A stretch of DNA of 64,000 nucleotides. Source: Schlegelella aquatica. Its GTDB lineage: Bacteria; Pseudomonadota; Gammaproteobacteria; Burkholderiales; Burkholderiaceae_C. The notes under the pieces were generated by a model. It saw nothing but the letters and a program-made list of their open reading frames with translations. It had not been told where the DNA came from and did no database searches. This document shows positions 62,210 through 64,000 of this stretch, piece after piece; the stretch's first letter is position 1, and every line of letters starts with the position of its first letter. A program made the translations under genes and the position numbers. The stretch is from the NCBI RefSeq assembly GCF_026013905.1, contig NZ_CP110257.1:434001-498000 (forward strand). Reading direction: 5' to 3'.

Positions 62210-63439
62210 ATGCCCGTCAACCTCGCAGCCCCCCGCCCGCAGGACCTGCACCCCGTGCCCGGCGTCAAGCTCGGCATCGCGATGGCCGGCGTGCGCAAGG
62301 CCAACCGCAAGGACCTCGCCGTCATCACGCTCGACGAGGGCGCGGCGGTGGCCGGCGTGTTCACCCGCAACCGCTTCTGCGCGGCCCCGGTGCAGTTGGC
62401 CCGCAAGCACCTGGCGGCCGGCGTCGGCATTCGGGCGCTGGTGATCAACACCGGCAACGCGAACGCCGGCACCGGCGAGGACGGGCTGGTGCGGGCCTAC
62501 TCGACCTGCGTGGCGCTCGCGCGCCACTTGGACTTGGCACCGGAGCAGGTGCTGCCGTTTTCCACCGGCGTCATCATGGAGCCGTTGCCGAACGACCGCA
62601 TCGAGCAGGCGCTGCCCGCCGCGCTGGCCGCGCTGCGCGAGGACGCCTGGGCCGAGGCGGCCGAGGCGATCATGACGACCGACACCGTGCCCAAGGCGGC
62701 CTCGCGGCAGGTCCAGATCGGCGGTGCGCCGGTGACGGTGACGGGCATCTCCAAGGGCGCGGGGATGATCCGCCCCAACATGGCGACGATGCTCGGTTTC
62801 GTGGCCACCGATGCGAAGGTGGAGCCCGGCGTGCTGCAAGCGTTGGTGCGGGAGGCGGCGGACCTGTCGTTCAACCGCATCACGATCGACGGCGACACCT
62901 CGACCAACGATTCGTTCATGCTGATCGCGACCGGCCGGGCGGCCCATGCGGCGATCACGTCCCTCGACTCTCCGGAAGGCCGGGCCTTGCGCGAGGCCGT
63001 GGTGGCCGTCGCGCAGCAACTTGCCCAGGCCATCGTGCGCGATGGCGAGGGCGCGACCAAGTTCATCACCGTGCAGGTCGAAGGCGGTGCGAACGAGGAG
63101 GAGTGCCGCCGCGTGGCCTATGCGATCGCACACTCGCCGCTGGTGAAGACGGCCTTCTATGCGAGCGATCCCAACCTGGGGCGCATCCTGGCCGCCGTCG
63201 GCTACGCCGGCATCGACGACCTGGATCAGGGCCTCATCGACCTGCACCTGGACGATGTGCATGTCGCGACTCAGGGGGGGCGCCACCCGTCGTACCGCGA
63301 GGAAGACGGCCAGCGCGTGATGAAGCAACGCGAGATCACGGTGCGCGTCGGGCTGGGCCGCGGCGCTGCCAGCGCGACCGTGTGGACGTGCGACCTCTCG
63401 CACGACTACGTCAGCATCAATGCCGACTACCGCAGCTGA
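62210..63439 (+). CDS. argJ: bifunctional ornithine acetyltransferase / N-acetylglutamate synthase
   Basis: 409 aa. N-terminal threonine-nucleophile hydrolase; the autocleavage site is Thr193 in PNMATMLGF, giving alpha and beta chains. [20 protein letters not shown] and [14 protein letters not shown] are signatures. Recycles acetyl from acetylornithine to glutamate in arginine synthesis; the N-acetylglutamate synthase function of the bifunctional form is inferred. GGAAGA precedes the ATG; 25 bp after secA. Confidence 0.95.
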   Translation: MPVNLAAPRPQDLHPVPGVKLGIAMAGVRKANRKDLAVITLDEGAAVAGVFTRNRFCAAPVQLARKHLAAGVGIRALVINTGNANAGTGEDGLVRAYSTCVALARHLDLAPEQVLPFSTGVIMEPLPNDRIEQALPAALAALREDAWAEAAEAIMTTDTVPKAASRQVQIGGAPVTVTGISKGAGMIRPNMATMLGFVATDAKVEPGVLQALVREAADLSFNRITIDGDTSTNDSFMLIATGRAAHAAITSLDSPEGRALREAVVAVAQQLAQAIVRDGEGATKFITVQVEGGANEEECRRVAYAIAHSPLVKTAFYASDPNLGRILAAVGYAGIDDLDQGLIDLHLDDVHVATQGGRHPSYREEDGQRVMKQREITVRVGLGRGAASATVWTCDLSHDYVSINADYRS

Positions 63440-63525
63440 CGCGTGAGCGGGTGGCGAGGCTGCAGCGCCGGGGCGCAGCGGCCGTGGGGTGTGAGGCGGC
63501 CGGTGGCCCTCGGCCCCGGGTGGGG

Positions 63526-64000
63526 CTACTTGGGTTCCTTGCGAGCCGGCGCCCGCTTGGCGGCGGCCTTGCGCACGGGGCTCGTGCTGGACGTCGCCGG
63601 GCGCGCGGCGCGGCTCGGGCGATGCGTGGGGCTCAACTTGTCCAGGCGCGCCTGCAACTCGTCGAGGCGGGCGTGCAGCGCGTCGAGGTCCGCCTGGGTC
63701 GGCATGCCGAGCTTGTGCAAGGCTTTCGAGACCCGCTGCTCGAAGATGCCCTCGAGGCGGTCCCACTGCTGGGTGGCCTTCTGGCTGAGTTCCCCAGCCA
63801 CCGCGGACATGCGCTGCGTGACCTCGCTCACGCGCTCCTCGGCCACGGATTGCGTCTTGCGCTGCAGGGCGACACCTTCCTTGACCAGCGTCTCGAAGAG
63901 CTTGCCGCCTTCTTGCTGGGCCTTGGAAAAGGCTCCGAGGCCGGCCAGCCAGATCTGTTGCGCCGAATCGCGCACGCTCTGCGAGAAGGGCCCGGCGAAG
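63526..64000 (-). CDS. polyhydroxyalkanoate granule-associated protein (phasin), 5' end cut by the window
   Basis: Frame runs off the right edge; the last in-window codons continue upstream of the GTG at 63975, reading FAGPFSQS before it, so the true start is beyond 64000. Seen: VRDSAQQIWLAGLGAFSKAQ, GGKLFETLVKEGVALQRKTQ, a coiled helix, and a Lys/Ala/Pro-rich basic C terminus (KAAAKRAPARKEPK) like PhaF/PhaI-type granule proteins that bind PHA and DNA. Implies PHA storage. About 158 residues are in view. Confidence 0.85.
   Translation of the reverse strand, partial: FAGPFSQSVRDSAQQIWLAGLGAFSKAQQEGGKLFETLVKEGVALQRKTQSVAEERVSEVTQRMSAVAGELSQKATQQWDRLEGIFEQRVSKALHKLGMPTQADLDALHARLDELQARLDKLSPTHRPSRAARPATSSTSPVRKAAAKRAPARKEPK

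Overview
The window is about 64 kb of GC-rich, densely packed chromosome from a betaproteobacterium. It is most likely of the order Burkholderiales, in the Rubrivivax/Leptothrix/Caldimonas-type group; the genus is inference. The evidence is gene content and order: a murA-hisGDCBHAFIE run continuing into DUF4870-hinT-tatABC, petABC followed by sspA-sspB, a dciA/secA/argJ block, a PHA-type phasin and a bifunctional malic enzyme. Nearly all of it reads as core chromosome. I see no insertion sequence, integrase, prophage or CRISPR array.

Layout. 1-3.8 kb: alpha-glucan genes (treY cut by the window edge, glgA). 3.9-12.5 kb: signalling and accessory genes, namely a small membrane protein overlapping a LuxR-type response regulator, an MFS exporter with a fused C-terminal domain, a soluble five-PAS hybrid histidine kinase, a ProQ-family RNA chaperone with an in-frame repeat, and an unknown gene. 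12.6-23.3 kb: acetyl-CoA and stress genes, namely an esterase, maeB, a DksA-like zinc-finger gene, two universal stress proteins around a PatZ/YfiQ-type acetyltransferase, a FabG4-like reductase and an AraC regulator. 23.6-26 kb: HU, a single-domain response regulator, an unknown protein and a ribosome hibernation factor. 26.2-33.2 kb: alkane monooxygenase (AlkB type), a DUF4254-GT2-GT9 run facing a second GT9 gene, a zinc alcohol dehydrogenase and a small membrane protein. 33.4-36.8 kb: a TetR-TPR operon divergent from an ABC-2 exporter. 36.9-47.9 kb: ibaG-like, murA, nine his genes, hinT and tatABC. 47.9-54.3 kb: a DegS/DegQ-like protease, a Nif3-family gene, a PdxA-family dehydrogenase, a 79-bp tandem array, a DUF1631 gene and mscL. 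54.5-64 kb: petABC, sspAB, tRNA-Thr, dciA, secA, argJ and a phasin cut by the right edge.

How it fits together. The his run holds every histidine-specific enzyme except HisZ and the histidinol-phosphate phosphatase, which must lie elsewhere because HisG is the short form and HisB has only the dehydratase domain. TatABC probably exports the Rieske protein encoded 7 kb away, which has a twin-arginine leader. MaeB, the acyl-CoA-synthetase-like acetyltransferase, FabG4 and the phasin point to a cell that manages acetyl-CoA and PHA under stress. GlgA and TreY give a parallel carbohydrate store and osmoprotectant branch.

Most unusual items: the 79/81/79/79-bp GC-rich tandem array between convergent pdxA-like and DUF1631 genes, which contains the DUF1631 stop codon; a recurring arrangement in which a -10-like hexamer ends 6-9 nt before an ATG (possible leaderless mRNAs); the DUF4254-GT2-GT9 module with its 113-bp convergent gene overlap; and a kinase-less small-membrane-protein/response-regulator pair. 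I found no convincing wholly new multi-gene system. The glycosyltransferase module and the membrane-protein/regulator pair are the best candidates for undescribed function.
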